Below, in pieces: positions 8,016 through 14,888 of a DNA stretch of 15,529 bases; the stretch's first letter is position 1; each line of letters starts with the position of its first letter. This stretch comes from Ruminococcus sp. UBA3767 (GTDB lineage: Bacteria; Bacillota; Clostridia; Oscillospirales; Ruminococcaceae): positions 1-15,529 of the forward strand of contig DFFV01000020.1 in the NCBI GenBank assembly GCA_002371625.1. The letters run 5' to 3'. The translations under genes were made by a program, and so were the position numbers. Below the pieces are notes generated by a model that saw nothing but the letters and a program-made list of their open reading frames with translations, did no database searches and was not told the origin of the DNA.

Positions 8016-9352
8016 AGGCAGCTCTGGCACCCCATTCCTTTATGCTGTATAACTTTTCTTCTGTCCTTGGGGACTGCTGCGGCTTCGGTAAGCATCGCAG
8101 CGAGCCTTTTTATCCCGTCAAAGCCGTATATCCCCTTTGCGCAGACAAGGTCTGCAAAGTAGTCGGTTGCGCAGAAATACGCAGCCTTCTGCCCTATCGC
8201 AACGAACTCATTCTCATCCTGCTGTTCATTTGCGAAAAAGCGCATTGAGGCATTTACCGTCGGATAGACCTCTATATCGGGATAGTTTTCTTTTAGATAG
8301 CTGAAAGCCTGCTCGTCCTCGCCGCTGATAACATCGACAAAGACACGCTTTACGTTTATGCCGTTTTCAAGCAGCACCCTGCTCAGCTCAAAGGGCTTGT
8401 GCACCGCAAGATAATCAACAGCAACAGGTCTTCCCGAAAGAGCTTTGGCTGCATCTTTCAGTGCCTGCGCCGCACTTTCCTGCTGCTGCGAAAGGTCGGG
8501 CATCGGTATGCCAAGCTGCCCGCACAGCGTTTGGTAGTTGTTCATTATAAGCTGCGCATCAAAGCTGACAGGCAGGTAAATGTGCTTTTGCCCGAGCCTT
8601 TGTTCAAGGTCTGCACCAGCTGCAGCGGCCTCGGGAATGATCGTTATATTCACGGCGGACTGCGCCATTTCAAGATATTCCTCATAGGTCTTGCAGGCAG
8701 TTATCTCACGCAGAGCCACGCCTGCCGAAGAAAGTATATCACGCAGCTCACAGCTGTTTTCAAGCTGCCAGTTATAGCCAATTATATTTACGCTTTTGCT
8801 GTTTTTTTCGGTCATTCTCAGCGGCTGGTAAAGCTGCTTATACATCGTTGGCATTGGTGCAAGTCCGCTGAAGCGCATTGTCGGCGTCATATAGCATTTT
8901 ACAAAATCCACTCCGCCGAATCTGCTTTCAAGCTCCTCGATGACCATATCAAAATCAACGCCTGCGAAAAGGTGCATACAGCTCAGAAAAATCAGCAGGC
9001 AGGGCGGACGTTTGCCCATACGCTTTATTACCTCGCTGACCGAGTCGATGATATTGGTTTCAAGGCTTCCCTCGGCATAATCCTCATCACAAAGGTATGC
9101 CCACGAGAGCCTGTCCATAGCCTCCATCTCGGCAGTTGTCTGCACAACGCCCCTCAGGCAGCCCTGCGCACAGAAATATATCTGATGTGACTGCGGTATC
9201 AGCAGACCGACATGGACTATGTTCCAGTCGCCCCTTGCAGGTGCTGAATATTCAAGCCCTGTATCAAACGGTCGGGGAAAGCTCGCCTGCGCTATTTTCA
9301 CGCCTTTGAGAACGGTATTCTCGCCGCCTGCTTTTTTCAGCATATCACTCAA
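8012..9352 (-). CDS. Nitrogenase component 1-like subunit, module I, long type
   Basis: A 446-aa component-1-like protein, paralogue of the module II long subunit. Seen: FCAQGC with C61 and C65 where the first P-cluster cysteines lie, C88 followed by a degenerate DEDYAEG box, and [13 protein letters not shown] with C125 equivalent to the NifD/NifK cysteine before G-x-D. The C-terminus carries an extra GCQSC pair (C442, C445), absent from the paralogue and a possible redox or metal site. The TTG start overlaps the NifH-like gene by 8 nt, the same geometry and the same M-S-(N/D) beginning as in module II. An ATG three codons on (9343), ten bases after AAAGGG, is a real alternative. It is the most diverged member of the set, so the family call rests on motifs plus context. 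Confidence 0.8.
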   Translation of the reverse strand: MSDMLKKAGGENTVLKGVKIAQASFPRPFDTGLEYSAPARGDWNIVHVGLLIPQSHQIYFCAQGCLRGVVQTTAEMEAMDRLSWAYLCDEDYAEGSLETNIIDSVSEVIKRMGKRPPCLLIFLSCMHLFAGVDFDMVIEELESRFGGVDFVKCYMTPTMRFSGLAPMPTMYKQLYQPLRMTEKNSKSVNIIGYNWQLENSCELRDILSSAGVALREITACKTYEEYLEMAQSAVNITIIPEAAAAGADLEQRLGQKHIYLPVSFDAQLIMNNYQTLCGQLGIPMPDLSQQQESAAQALKDAAKALSGRPVAVDYLAVHKPFELSRVLLENGINVKRVFVDVISGEDEQAFSYLKENYPDIEVYPTVNASMRFFANEQQDENEFVAIGQKAAYFCATDYFADLVCAKGIYGFDGIKRLAAMLTEAAAVPKDRRKVIQHKGMGCQSCL

Positions 9353-10097
9353 ACCCTTTCATTATCTCCTCCGCCAGCTTCTGATACTGCTTTGCCATAT
9401 CGCTGTCGGGGTACTTATTCATCACGGTAGTTCCGAGCTTATCACATTCCTGCACGAGCCTGCTCCGTTCAAGGTCACCGACGATGACGGTATCAAAGTC
9501 CTTTGCAAGTGTCTGCACATTTTCAAGCTCGTCCTCGACATTTCTTCTGTTAAGGATAAGTCCGCCGAGCTGTGCATATCCCCTGCCCTTGAAATTCTCA
9601 ACCGCCATTGCGATATTCCCTGCCGCATAGCAGGACATTTTTTCGCCCGAGGTAACTATGAAGACCTTCTGCGCATAGCCCTTGTGCATCGGCATGGAAA
9701 ATCCTCCGCACACAACATCGCCCAGCACATCGTAAAGCACGACATCGGGCTTATACACCTCATAAGCACCTTTCTTTTCAAGCCTTTCAAGTGCGGCTAT
9801 TATACCTCTGCCTGCGCAGCCAAGCCCGGGGATAGGACCGCCTGCCTCAACGCAGAAAACTCCGTCCCTGCTGACTGTCACCATATCCTCAAGCTCAAGC
9901 GCATCGCCTTTTTCTCTGATAAGCTCAAGCACAGTTTTTATTCTTTCTCCCCCGTTGAGCAGCGATGTGGAATCCGCTTTTGGATCGCACCCTATCTGCA
10001 TAACACGAAGTCCTTTTTTCACCATTGCAACCGCAAGGTTTGAAACGGTAGTGGATTTTCCGATACCGCCCTTACCGTATATCGCTATTTTTATCAT
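9345..10097 (-). CDS. NifH-like ATP-dependent reductase, module I
   Basis: A 250-aa NifH/BchL/CfbC-family protein with GKGGIGKST (8-16), GCDPKADST (36-44), C94 in GLGCAGRG, Arg97, and C130 in DVVCGGF. All residues expected for ATP-driven electron transfer through a [4Fe-4S] cluster at the dimer interface are present. It is expected to serve the two component-1-like subunits that follow. The start overlaps the 3' end of hydE by 26 nt, so its first eight codons are read in a second frame within hydE, with GAGGAG about 12 bases upstream. This links the nitrogenase-like genes directly to the hydrogenase maturase genes at the translational level. The middle (68-78) and the C-terminal third differ most from the module II copy, suggesting a distinct partner. 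Confidence 0.95.
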   Translation of the reverse strand: MIKIAIYGKGGIGKSTTVSNLAVAMVKKGLRVMQIGCDPKADSTSLLNGGERIKTVLELIREKGDALELEDMVTVSRDGVFCVEAGGPIPGLGCAGRGIIAALERLEKKGAYEVYKPDVVLYDVLGDVVCGGFSMPMHKGYAQKVFIVTSGEKMSCYAAGNIAMAVENFKGRGYAQLGGLILNRRNVEDELENVQTLAKDFDTVIVGDLERSRLVQECDKLGTTVMNKYPDSDMAKQYQKLAEEIMKGFE

Positions 10098-11151
10098 AAC
10101 TTTTATGATCTCCTCTTGTTATCTCGACCTTGTAGCCGATCGACTCCATTCGTCTTTCAAGGCAGGCTCTGCACTGTGCAGATTCATCGCCTGTGCATAT
10201 CTTGCCGTCATAAAGCAGATATTTTTTGCGCACATCTATCGGAGAAAGGTTGGGCATTATTACATTTGCGCCTGCTAGCACTCCCTTTTCCCTGCCGTCA
10301 GGTCTTATCGTTCCAAGCGCTGTCGTTGCAGGAATAAGGCAATCGGGCAGCATAAGTCTGCAAAGGCTTATAAGGAAAAGCGTAAGCTCATAGCTGCCCG
10401 CAGGCTTGTCCCCGAAGGGCGTATCCTTATGCGGAAGGAACGGTCCCATGCCTATCATCTCGGGCTTGAAGCGCTCCAGAAAAAGCAGGTCATCAGCTAT
10501 ATTTTCCGTCGTCTGATAAGGCGAACCCACCATCATTCCGCAGCCTGTCTGAAAGCCGATCTCTTTAAGATCCTCAAGGCATTTCATTCTGTGCTTCCAG
10601 CTCATTTCGCTCGGGTGGAGCTTGTTATAATGCTCCTCGCTTGCAGTCTCGTGGCGCAGCAGATACCTGTCTGCGCCTGCATCGTAAAGCCGCTTGTAAT
10701 CTTCATGCTCCAGCTCCCCGACAGACAGCGTTACCGCACAATCGGGGTGTGCTTTTTTTATTGCCGAAACTATATCGCACAGCGTTTGCGTGGAATAGCT
10801 CTTATCCTCTCCGCTTTGCAGCACAAAGGTGCGAAAGCCGTATTCATAGCCTGCATCGCAGCAGTCAAGTATCTGCTCTTTGCTCAGGCGGTACCTTTCG
10901 CAGTTGGTATTTGACTTTCTTATGCCGCAGTAAAGGCAGTCATTTTTGCACACGTTTGAAAACTCAACGATGCCCCTGATATAGATCGCCTTTCCGAACA
11001 CGCTCACTGCGGTCTTTGCAGCTTTTTGCGCTGCGTATTCCCTGTCCCCATCGGTAAAGGTATCAAGCAGAGCTATCCACTGCTCACGGTCGAGGTGTCT
11101 GTTTTTTTCAAGCAGGTCTATCAGTTTTTTGTTATCCATATCATCACTCAC
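10072..11151 (-). CDS. hydE: HydE, [FeFe]-hydrogenase H-cluster radical SAM maturase
   Basis: HydE is a radical S-adenosylmethionine enzyme of [FeFe]-hydrogenase maturation that acts on the HydG-made Fe(CO)2(CN) synthon on the way to the diiron subcluster. At 359 aa it has normal family length. It shows the radical SAM triad CKNDCLYCG (C68, C72, C75), the family stretches [23 protein letters not shown] and [12 protein letters not shown], and the auxiliary-cluster cysteines C319-x7-C327-x2-C330 found in many HydE proteins. A GTG start overlaps the hydF stop by 4 nt (GTGA). An ATG at 11139 is a less likely alternative. The motifs separate it from BioB, PylB and HmdB. HydG, the producer of its substrate, is not encoded in the window. 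Confidence 0.96.
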   Translation of the reverse strand: MSDDMDNKKLIDLLEKNRHLDREQWIALLDTFTDGDREYAAQKAAKTAVSVFGKAIYIRGIVEFSNVCKNDCLYCGIRKSNTNCERYRLSKEQILDCCDAGYEYGFRTFVLQSGEDKSYSTQTLCDIVSAIKKAHPDCAVTLSVGELEHEDYKRLYDAGADRYLLRHETASEEHYNKLHPSEMSWKHRMKCLEDLKEIGFQTGCGMMVGSPYQTTENIADDLLFLERFKPEMIGMGPFLPHKDTPFGDKPAGSYELTLFLISLCRLMLPDCLIPATTALGTIRPDGREKGVLAGANVIMPNLSPIDVRKKYLLYDGKICTGDESAQCRACLERRMESIGYKVEITRGDHKSYDKNSDIR

Positions 11152-12344
11152 AATTTCTCATGCAGCTGCGGGAATATCTCAACGCTGCGTTTTAGTATGC
11201 CCTGCATCTGCGCCATTGCAACTCCGTAATTCGTAAAAGGCACGCCCCGGTCAAGTGCCTCGTTCATCCGCCACGACATATCCCTCGGCGTAAGCATACA
11301 GCCGCCGCAATGGATAACGAGCGAATATTTTGAAAGGTCATCGGGGAACTCACGCCCCGAGCTCGTTTCGATAGAAATATCCTTGCCTGTGAACTTGCGC
11401 AGCATCGCAGGCAGCTTTACCGTTCCGATATCTCCGCACTGGCGGTGGTGCGTACACCCCTCGGATATAAGCACCTTTGCGCCGTCCTGCAGGCTGCTTA
11501 TCGCAGCTGCGCCCTCGACTGCGGTATCAAGAAAGCCTTTATACCTTGCCATTAGTATTGAAAACGAGGTGAGCATTATCTCCTGCGGAGTCTGCCTGTT
11601 TGCACTTGCAAAAGCCTGAGAATCGGTTATCACCAGCTTCGGCTTTTTGCCCATTGCACTTATCGCATCGCCAAGCTCGGTATCCTTTACCACAACTGCG
11701 CAGGCATCAGCATCAAGTATATCACGGATAGTCTGCTGCTGCGGCAGTATAAGCCTGCCCTTTGGCGCTGATTCGTCTATCGGAACTACAAGTATCACAA
11801 GGTCGTTTCTTTCGAGCTTATCACCGATTATGCGCACGTTATCCCTGTCGTCTGTTTTAAGGCGTGCGATACGTTCTTTAAGCTCGTTTATGCCCTCGCC
11901 TGTTTTTGCGCTGACGTGCACACATTTTTCTCCCGAAAAATCTCCCTTTATCTCGTCAGTCTTATTTACTGCGATAACAAATGGGATATTCTTTTGTTCA
12001 AAAAGCGTTACCAGCTCTCTTTCGCACTGTCCAAGCCCCGTCTGCGCATCTGTCACGAGCACGGCTATATCCGTTCTGTTGAGCGCCTGCTTTGTGCTTT
12101 TTACACGCATTTCTCCCAGCTCGCCCTCATCATCGTAGCCTGCGGTATCTATTATCATCACAGGTCCAAGCGGCAATATTTCCATCGCCTTGTAGACGGG
12201 ATCGGTAGTTGTTCCGGCTACATCAGACACGACAGACAGCTTCTGCCCTGTGACCGCATTTACTATGCTTGATTTGCCTGCGTTCCTTCTTCCGAAAAAG
12301 CCGACATGGGTTCTTTCTCCGGACGGAGTATCATTCATTCCCAA
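11148..12344 (-). CDS. hydF: HydF, GTPase and scaffold for [FeFe]-hydrogenase maturation
   Basis: HydF carries the assembled diiron precursor and delivers it to apo-[FeFe]-hydrogenase. The 398-aa product shows GRRNAGKSS (18-26), DTAG (66-69), NKTD (127-130), SAK (145-147), and the family iron-sulfur motif CTH ... HCGGC (C297, H299, H345, C346, C349; 45 residues between the histidines). I chose the TTG start: AAAGGGG lies eight bases upstream and the resulting MGMNDTPSGERTH matches the usual HydF beginning. ATGs at 12338 and 12362 are alternatives. The frame stays open back to a TTG at 12488 with its own GAGGTG site, which would add 48 residues unlike any HydF I know. The stop overlaps hydE, so both maturases are coupled to the nitrogenase-like genes. 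Confidence 0.95.
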   Translation of the reverse strand: MGMNDTPSGERTHVGFFGRRNAGKSSIVNAVTGQKLSVVSDVAGTTTDPVYKAMEILPLGPVMIIDTAGYDDEGELGEMRVKSTKQALNRTDIAVLVTDAQTGLGQCERELVTLFEQKNIPFVIAVNKTDEIKGDFSGEKCVHVSAKTGEGINELKERIARLKTDDRDNVRIIGDKLERNDLVILVVPIDESAPKGRLILPQQQTIRDILDADACAVVVKDTELGDAISAMGKKPKLVITDSQAFASANRQTPQEIMLTSFSILMARYKGFLDTAVEGAAAISSLQDGAKVLISEGCTHHRQCGDIGTVKLPAMLRKFTGKDISIETSSGREFPDDLSKYSLVIHCGGCMLTPRDMSWRMNEALDRGVPFTNYGVAMAQMQGILKRSVEIFPQLHEKL

Positions 12345-12403
12345 AGCACTCGCCCCTTTCATTTTTGTTTTGCATTCTTCATTCTCTCTATTGCGCCGCT
12401 GCA

Positions 12404-12500
12404 ATAAAAAACAGCCTATCCTCCTGCTGAAGATAAACTGCTGCACTTTGACCATACTTACAGTACGGCTATGGCTGTTGGTTATCAAGCTTTCACCTCA
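12404..12500 (-). promoter_or_regulatory. Structured leader upstream of hydF with terminator-like stem
   Basis: This lies in the 196-bp gap between the regulator gene and hydF. On the minus strand AACAGCC (12479-12473) can pair with GGCTGTT (12416-12410), followed directly by six U residues (12411-12406). The loop is long (about 56 nt) and holds competing short pairings, such as CCATA (52-56 of the 12400 block) with TATGG (70-74). A GAGGTG site and TTG codon sit just before it. That is the layout of an attenuator or riboswitch expression platform, but I do not recognise any known riboswitch class. It could instead be a weak terminator of the regulator gene. Confidence 0.35.
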
Positions 12501-12540
12501 ATAAAATTTCGGTGTCAGGAGATAATACAAAATTATTCTT

Positions 12541-12789
12541 TTATTGCTTGGCTGAATAGAGAGTCTTTGCTGTTACACCGCTGAGTCTTCCTATTTTTCC
12601 TGCGAGAGTGTTTATTTTATCCTGCGGTGCATCGATCGCAACGCTGATAAGGTTTATGCCCTTATCACGATAAGGCACTCCCATTCTGCCGATGATATAT
12701 TCACGGTACTCATGAAGCACCGAATTTATCTGCTCGGCGGAATTATAGTCCTCAGCGATCACTGCCAGCACAGCGACTCTTGTTTCCAT
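12541..12789 (-). CDS. TM1266-family putative [FeFe]-hydrogenase system regulator
   Basis: A small 82-aa protein with a ferredoxin-like (ACT-type) fold expected for the TM1266 family, often annotated 'iron-only hydrogenase system regulator' because it sits beside hydEFG genes. Family features visible are METRVAVLAVIAED at the N-terminus, LHEYREYIIGRMGVPYR in the middle, and ISVAIDAPQDKINTLAGKIGRL followed by GVTAKTLYS. The ATG at 12789 is preceded by GGAGG with a six-base spacer, which decides it over an in-frame ATG 13 codons earlier. It is the first gene after a strong promoter and the head of the minus-strand array. No DNA-binding motif is visible, so how it would regulate (ligand sensing or protein contact) is not known from the sequence. 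Confidence 0.9.
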   Translation of the reverse strand: METRVAVLAVIAEDYNSAEQINSVLHEYREYIIGRMGVPYRDKGINLISVAIDAPQDKINTLAGKIGRLSGVTAKTLYSAKQ

Positions 12790-12829
12790 TTCAAGCCTCC
12801 ATTTCCTAAGGACTATTTCCCTTAACAAA

Positions 12830-12859
12830 ATAATAACACATTTACATACAGTTTGTCAA
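12830..12859 (-). promoter_or_regulatory. Sigma-A-type promoter for the hydrogenase/nitrogenase-like array
   Basis: On the minus strand TTGACA (12859-12854) is followed after 18 bp by TATTAT (12835-12830), or after 17 bp by TTATTA. A TG one base before TATTAT makes an extended -10. It lies about 40 bp upstream of the regulator ATG and points into the long minus-strand array. No clear operator palindrome is visible around it. Confidence 0.75.
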
Positions 12860-12892
12860 CTCTAACTACCCTTTGCCGCACTTTTCATTTCA

Positions 12893-12924
12893 GCATGAAT
12901 AACCTGCGCATTACGGGAGATAAT
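12893..12924 (+). promoter_or_regulatory. Possible sporulation-type promoter for sigG
   Basis: Upstream of sigG, GCATGA (12893-12898) and GGGAGATAAT (12915-12924) have the spacing and partial consensus of a forespore (sigma F/G-type) promoter. The -10 match is imperfect and no good sigma-A promoter is evident on the plus strand here. The call rests on resemblance plus the known control of sigG genes by sigma F and by sigma G itself. Confidence 0.25.
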
Positions 12925-12972
12925 CAATATAGGCGGCCTTGCTTTTACATAATCAGCGGTGAGGTGGACAAG

Positions 12973-13743
12973 ATGCAATACGGCAAGGTAGAGATAAGCG
13001 GAGTTAACACGAACGATCTGAGGGTGCTGAGCGAGAGTGAAAAGCTGGAGCTTCTTAAAAGGGCGAGGTGCGGTGACAAGGCTGCCCGTGAGGAGCTGAT
13101 AAAAGGCAATCTGCGGTTGGTGCTGAGTGTTTTGCAGCACTTCACCGGAAGAGGAGATTCCCCCGATGATCTGTTTCAGGTAGGTGTAGTCGGGCTGATA
13201 AAGGCGATAGACAACTTTGACCCGAGCTTTATGGTTAAGTTCTCTTCCTACGCACACCCGATGATAGCAGGCGAAGTGCGCAGGTATCTGCGGGATTTTC
13301 AGCCGATAAGGGTGAGCCGTTCGCTGAGGGATCTTGCCTACCGCTCGATGCTTGCAAGGGAAAAGCTGACCGAGAAGCTGTGCCGTGAGCCGACCGCCGC
13401 CGAGATAGCGCAGGAAACGGGCGAGGAGCGCTGTGACATTGTAACTGCGCTGGAATCGGTGAGCGAGCCTGTTTCACTTTATGAGCCTGTATATTCCGAT
13501 GCAGGCGACACACTTTATGTGCTTGACCAGATAAGAGATGTGTGCGATGACAAGACATGGCTTGACGAGCTTTCGGTAAAGGAAACGATAGCAGCGCTGC
13601 CGCCGAGGGAAAAGAGGATATTGTACCTGCGGTTTTTCAAGGGTGCAACGCAAATGGAAGTAGCAAAGGCTATCGGGATATCGCAGGCGCAGGTATCACG
13701 GATAGAAAAGGGAGCGCTTGACAAGATCAAGGCACAGTTTTAA
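12973..13743 (+). CDS. sigG: RNA polymerase sporulation sigma factor SigG
   Basis: The 256-aa product is a late forespore sigma factor. The N-terminal KVEISGVNT matches the characteristic beginning of sigma G (sigma F lacks it). Region 2 is DDLFQVGVVGLIKAIDNFD (about 65-83), continuing to KFSSYAHPMIAGEVRRYLRD. It is followed by PIRVSRSLRDLAYR, then PVSLYEPVYSDAGDTLYVLDQI, and a region 4 helix-turn-helix GATQMEVAKAIGISQAQVSRIEKG near the C-terminus. I chose the ATG preceded by GAGGTGG; the frame is open further upstream but without family similarity. In Bacillus and most Clostridia sigG follows spoIIGA-sigE. Here it stands alone, divergent from the hydrogenase array and convergent with tsf. 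Confidence 0.95.
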   Translation: MQYGKVEISGVNTNDLRVLSESEKLELLKRARCGDKAAREELIKGNLRLVLSVLQHFTGRGDSPDDLFQVGVVGLIKAIDNFDPSFMVKFSSYAHPMIAGEVRRYLRDFQPIRVSRSLRDLAYRSMLAREKLTEKLCREPTAAEIAQETGEERCDIVTALESVSEPVSLYEPVYSDAGDTLYVLDQIRDVCDDKTWLDELSVKETIAALPPREKRILYLRFFKGATQMEVAKAIGISQAQVSRIEKGALDKIKAQF

Positions 13744-13771
13744 AAAAGCCCTGTTCCACACGGAGCAGGGC
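13742..13771. terminator. Hairpin terminator between sigG and tsf
   Basis: GCCCTGTTCC (13748-13757) and GGAGCAGGGC (13762-13771) form a 10-bp stem with one G-T pair and a 4-nt loop, starting a few bases after the sigG stop. The six A residues before it give a U6 tract on the minus strand, where it would be a good intrinsic terminator. On the plus strand it lacks a U-tract but is the only strong hairpin right after sigG. Confidence 0.65.
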
Positions 13772-13804
13772 GAAACTATTATTGCGATCCCTAAAGGATA
13801 GACA

Positions 13805-13822
13805 GTGATCATCTGCGATCAC
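13805..13822. repeat. Short perfect inverted repeat between two terminators
   Basis: GTGATC (13805-13810) and GATCAC (13817-13822) pair perfectly around a 6-nt loop. A smaller ATCC-CTAAA-GGAT hairpin precedes it at 13787-13799. Both lie between the two terminator stems of the sigG-tsf gap. No coding potential or known RNA family is recognised. Confidence 0.4.
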
Positions 13823-13826
13823 ATAC

Positions 13827-13864
13827 AAAAAAAAGACCCGACTTCGCTGTGAGATCGGGTCTTT
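13827..13864 (-). terminator. Intrinsic terminator of the rpsB-tsf operon
   Basis: On the minus strand AAAGACCCGA (13864-13855) pairs perfectly with TCGGGTCTTT (13841-13832), and the U-tract runs on to eight T residues (13834-13827). It lies about 20 nt past the tsf stop. The plus strand has only a short T run after the stem, so it acts mainly on tsf transcripts. Confidence 0.9.
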
Positions 13865-13882
13865 GGTATTATTGGCTTTGAA

Positions 13883-14803
13883 TTACTTGATCATTGAAGC
13901 AACTTCGTCAGCGAAATTGTCTTCCTTCTTCTCAACGCCCTCGCCACGCTCAAAACGAACGTACTCTACAACGTCGATCTTTCCGCCGAGCTTCTTAGCT
14001 ACGCTGTCAACATAAGCGCCAACGCTCATCTTGTCGTCCTTAACGAAAGCCTGCTCAAGCAGACAGTTCTCTGAATAGAACTTGCCGAGCTTGCCCTCGA
14101 TGATCTTGACCTTGACCTGCTCAGGCTTGTTTGCCATCTTAGGATCGTCAGCCATCTGTGCGAGCTGGATCTTCTTCTCCTCCTCAAGTGCATCAGCAGG
14201 AACTGCTGCTCTGTTGAGGTAAGATGGGTTCATAGCTGCTACCTGAAGTGCGCAGTCCTTACCTGCTGCAAGCAGATCAGCGTTGTCAGCTGCGATGTCA
14301 GACTCGAGCTTTACGAGAACAGCAATGCTTCCGCCGCCGTGAACATAAGGAACGAGGATACCCTCAAATCTCTTGAAACGTCTGATGACCATATTCTCTC
14401 TGATCTTGATGAACAGGTTCTGCAGAGCCTCTTCAACAGTTGTGTCGCCGCCTGCGATCTTGCAAGCCTTGAGTGCCTCAACATCAGCAGGATCCTGCTC
14501 GATAACAGTCTTTGCAGTTGCAGCAACGAAATCCTTGAACTCCTGGTTGTTTGCAGCGAAGTCTGTCTCGATATTTACCTCGAGAACGCAGCCTACGTTA
14601 CCCTCTACAACAGCTGTGCAGATACCCTCAGCAGCAACTCTGCCGCTCTTCTTAGCCTGTGTTGCAAGTCCCTTTTCACGAAGAACGAGGATAGCCTTAT
14701 CCATATCGCCGTCTGTTTCAACAAGTGCCTTTTTGCAATCCATCATACCTACGCCTGTTGCGGTCATAAGCTCTTTTATTTCCTGTACGGATACCTTACC
14801 CAT
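13883..14803 (-). CDS. tsf: Elongation factor Ts
   Basis: EF-Ts exchanges GDP for GTP on EF-Tu in the cytoplasm. The 306-aa protein has the N-terminal UBA-like domain (1-50) with TGVGMMDCKKALVE, and the core signature VNIETDFAANNQEF including the TDF residues (80-82) that contact EF-Tu. It then runs through the repeated dimerisation region with HGGGSIAVLVKLE to the C-terminal YVRFERGEGVEKKEDNFADEV. GGAGG precedes the ATG by eight bases. It lies 85 bp downstream of rpsB in the standard rpsB-tsf order and ends at a strong terminator, so pyrH and frr are not co-transcribed here. Codon choice looks more biased than in the array genes, as expected for a highly expressed gene. Confidence 0.98.
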   Translation of the reverse strand: MGKVSVQEIKELMTATGVGMMDCKKALVETDGDMDKAILVLREKGLATQAKKSGRVAAEGICTAVVEGNVGCVLEVNIETDFAANNQEFKDFVAATAKTVIEQDPADVEALKACKIAGGDTTVEEALQNLFIKIRENMVIRRFKRFEGILVPYVHGGGSIAVLVKLESDIAADNADLLAAGKDCALQVAAMNPSYLNRAAVPADALEEEKKIQLAQMADDPKMANKPEQVKVKIIEGKLGKFYSENCLLEQAFVKDDKMSVGAYVDSVAKKLGGKIDVVEYVRFERGEGVEKKEDNFADEVASMIK

Positions 14804-14840
14804 TTATATTTCCTCCATTCGATTTATCTTTTCGTCAAAA

Positions 14841-14874
14841 CAAGGCAGACAAATTATCAAACTTATCTGCCTTG
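14841..14874 (-). promoter_or_regulatory. Intercistronic hairpin between rpsB and tsf
   Basis: CAAGGCAGA (14841-14849) and TCTGCCTTG (14866-14874) form a perfect 9-bp stem with a 16-nt loop. On the minus strand it is followed by TTTT. It could be a partial terminator, an attenuator or an RNA processing site that sets the S2 to EF-Ts ratio; the short U-tract favours readthrough. Confidence 0.5.
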
Positions 14875-14888
14875 AACTGTGTCAAATA

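Noticed and set aside
8399..10043. Long plus-strand open frames at 8399-9190 and 9219-10043
   Set aside because: They lie opposite well-supported minus-strand genes, have no recognisable domains and show shadow-like composition.
3766..10097. A nitrogen-fixation (nif) cluster
   Set aside because: The component-1-like proteins are too short or diverged, lack full P-cluster ligands and any visible FeMo-cofactor Cys/His site, and there is no nifB, nifE/N or nifV in the window.
3766..10097. Chlorophyll (BchLNB), F430 (CfbCD) or methylthio-alkane reductase genes
   Set aside because: None of the partner genes of those pathways is present, the modules are duplicated, and the neighbours are hydrogenase maturases. 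These remain only distant superfamily relatives.
10072..11151. Biotin synthase-like or HmdB radical SAM protein instead of HydE
   Set aside because: HydE-type stretches and the C-x7-C-x2-C auxiliary cysteines are present, and the gene overlaps hydF.
12853..12972. Longer SigG from an upstream TTG at 12853
   Set aside because: The extra 40 residues have no similarity to the sigma G N-terminus, while the ATG at 12973 has a good ribosome binding site and starts right before the conserved KVEISGVNT.
12973..13743. SigF instead of SigG
   Set aside because: The N-terminal KVEISGVNT and the PVSLYEPVYSDAGD segment fit sigma G.
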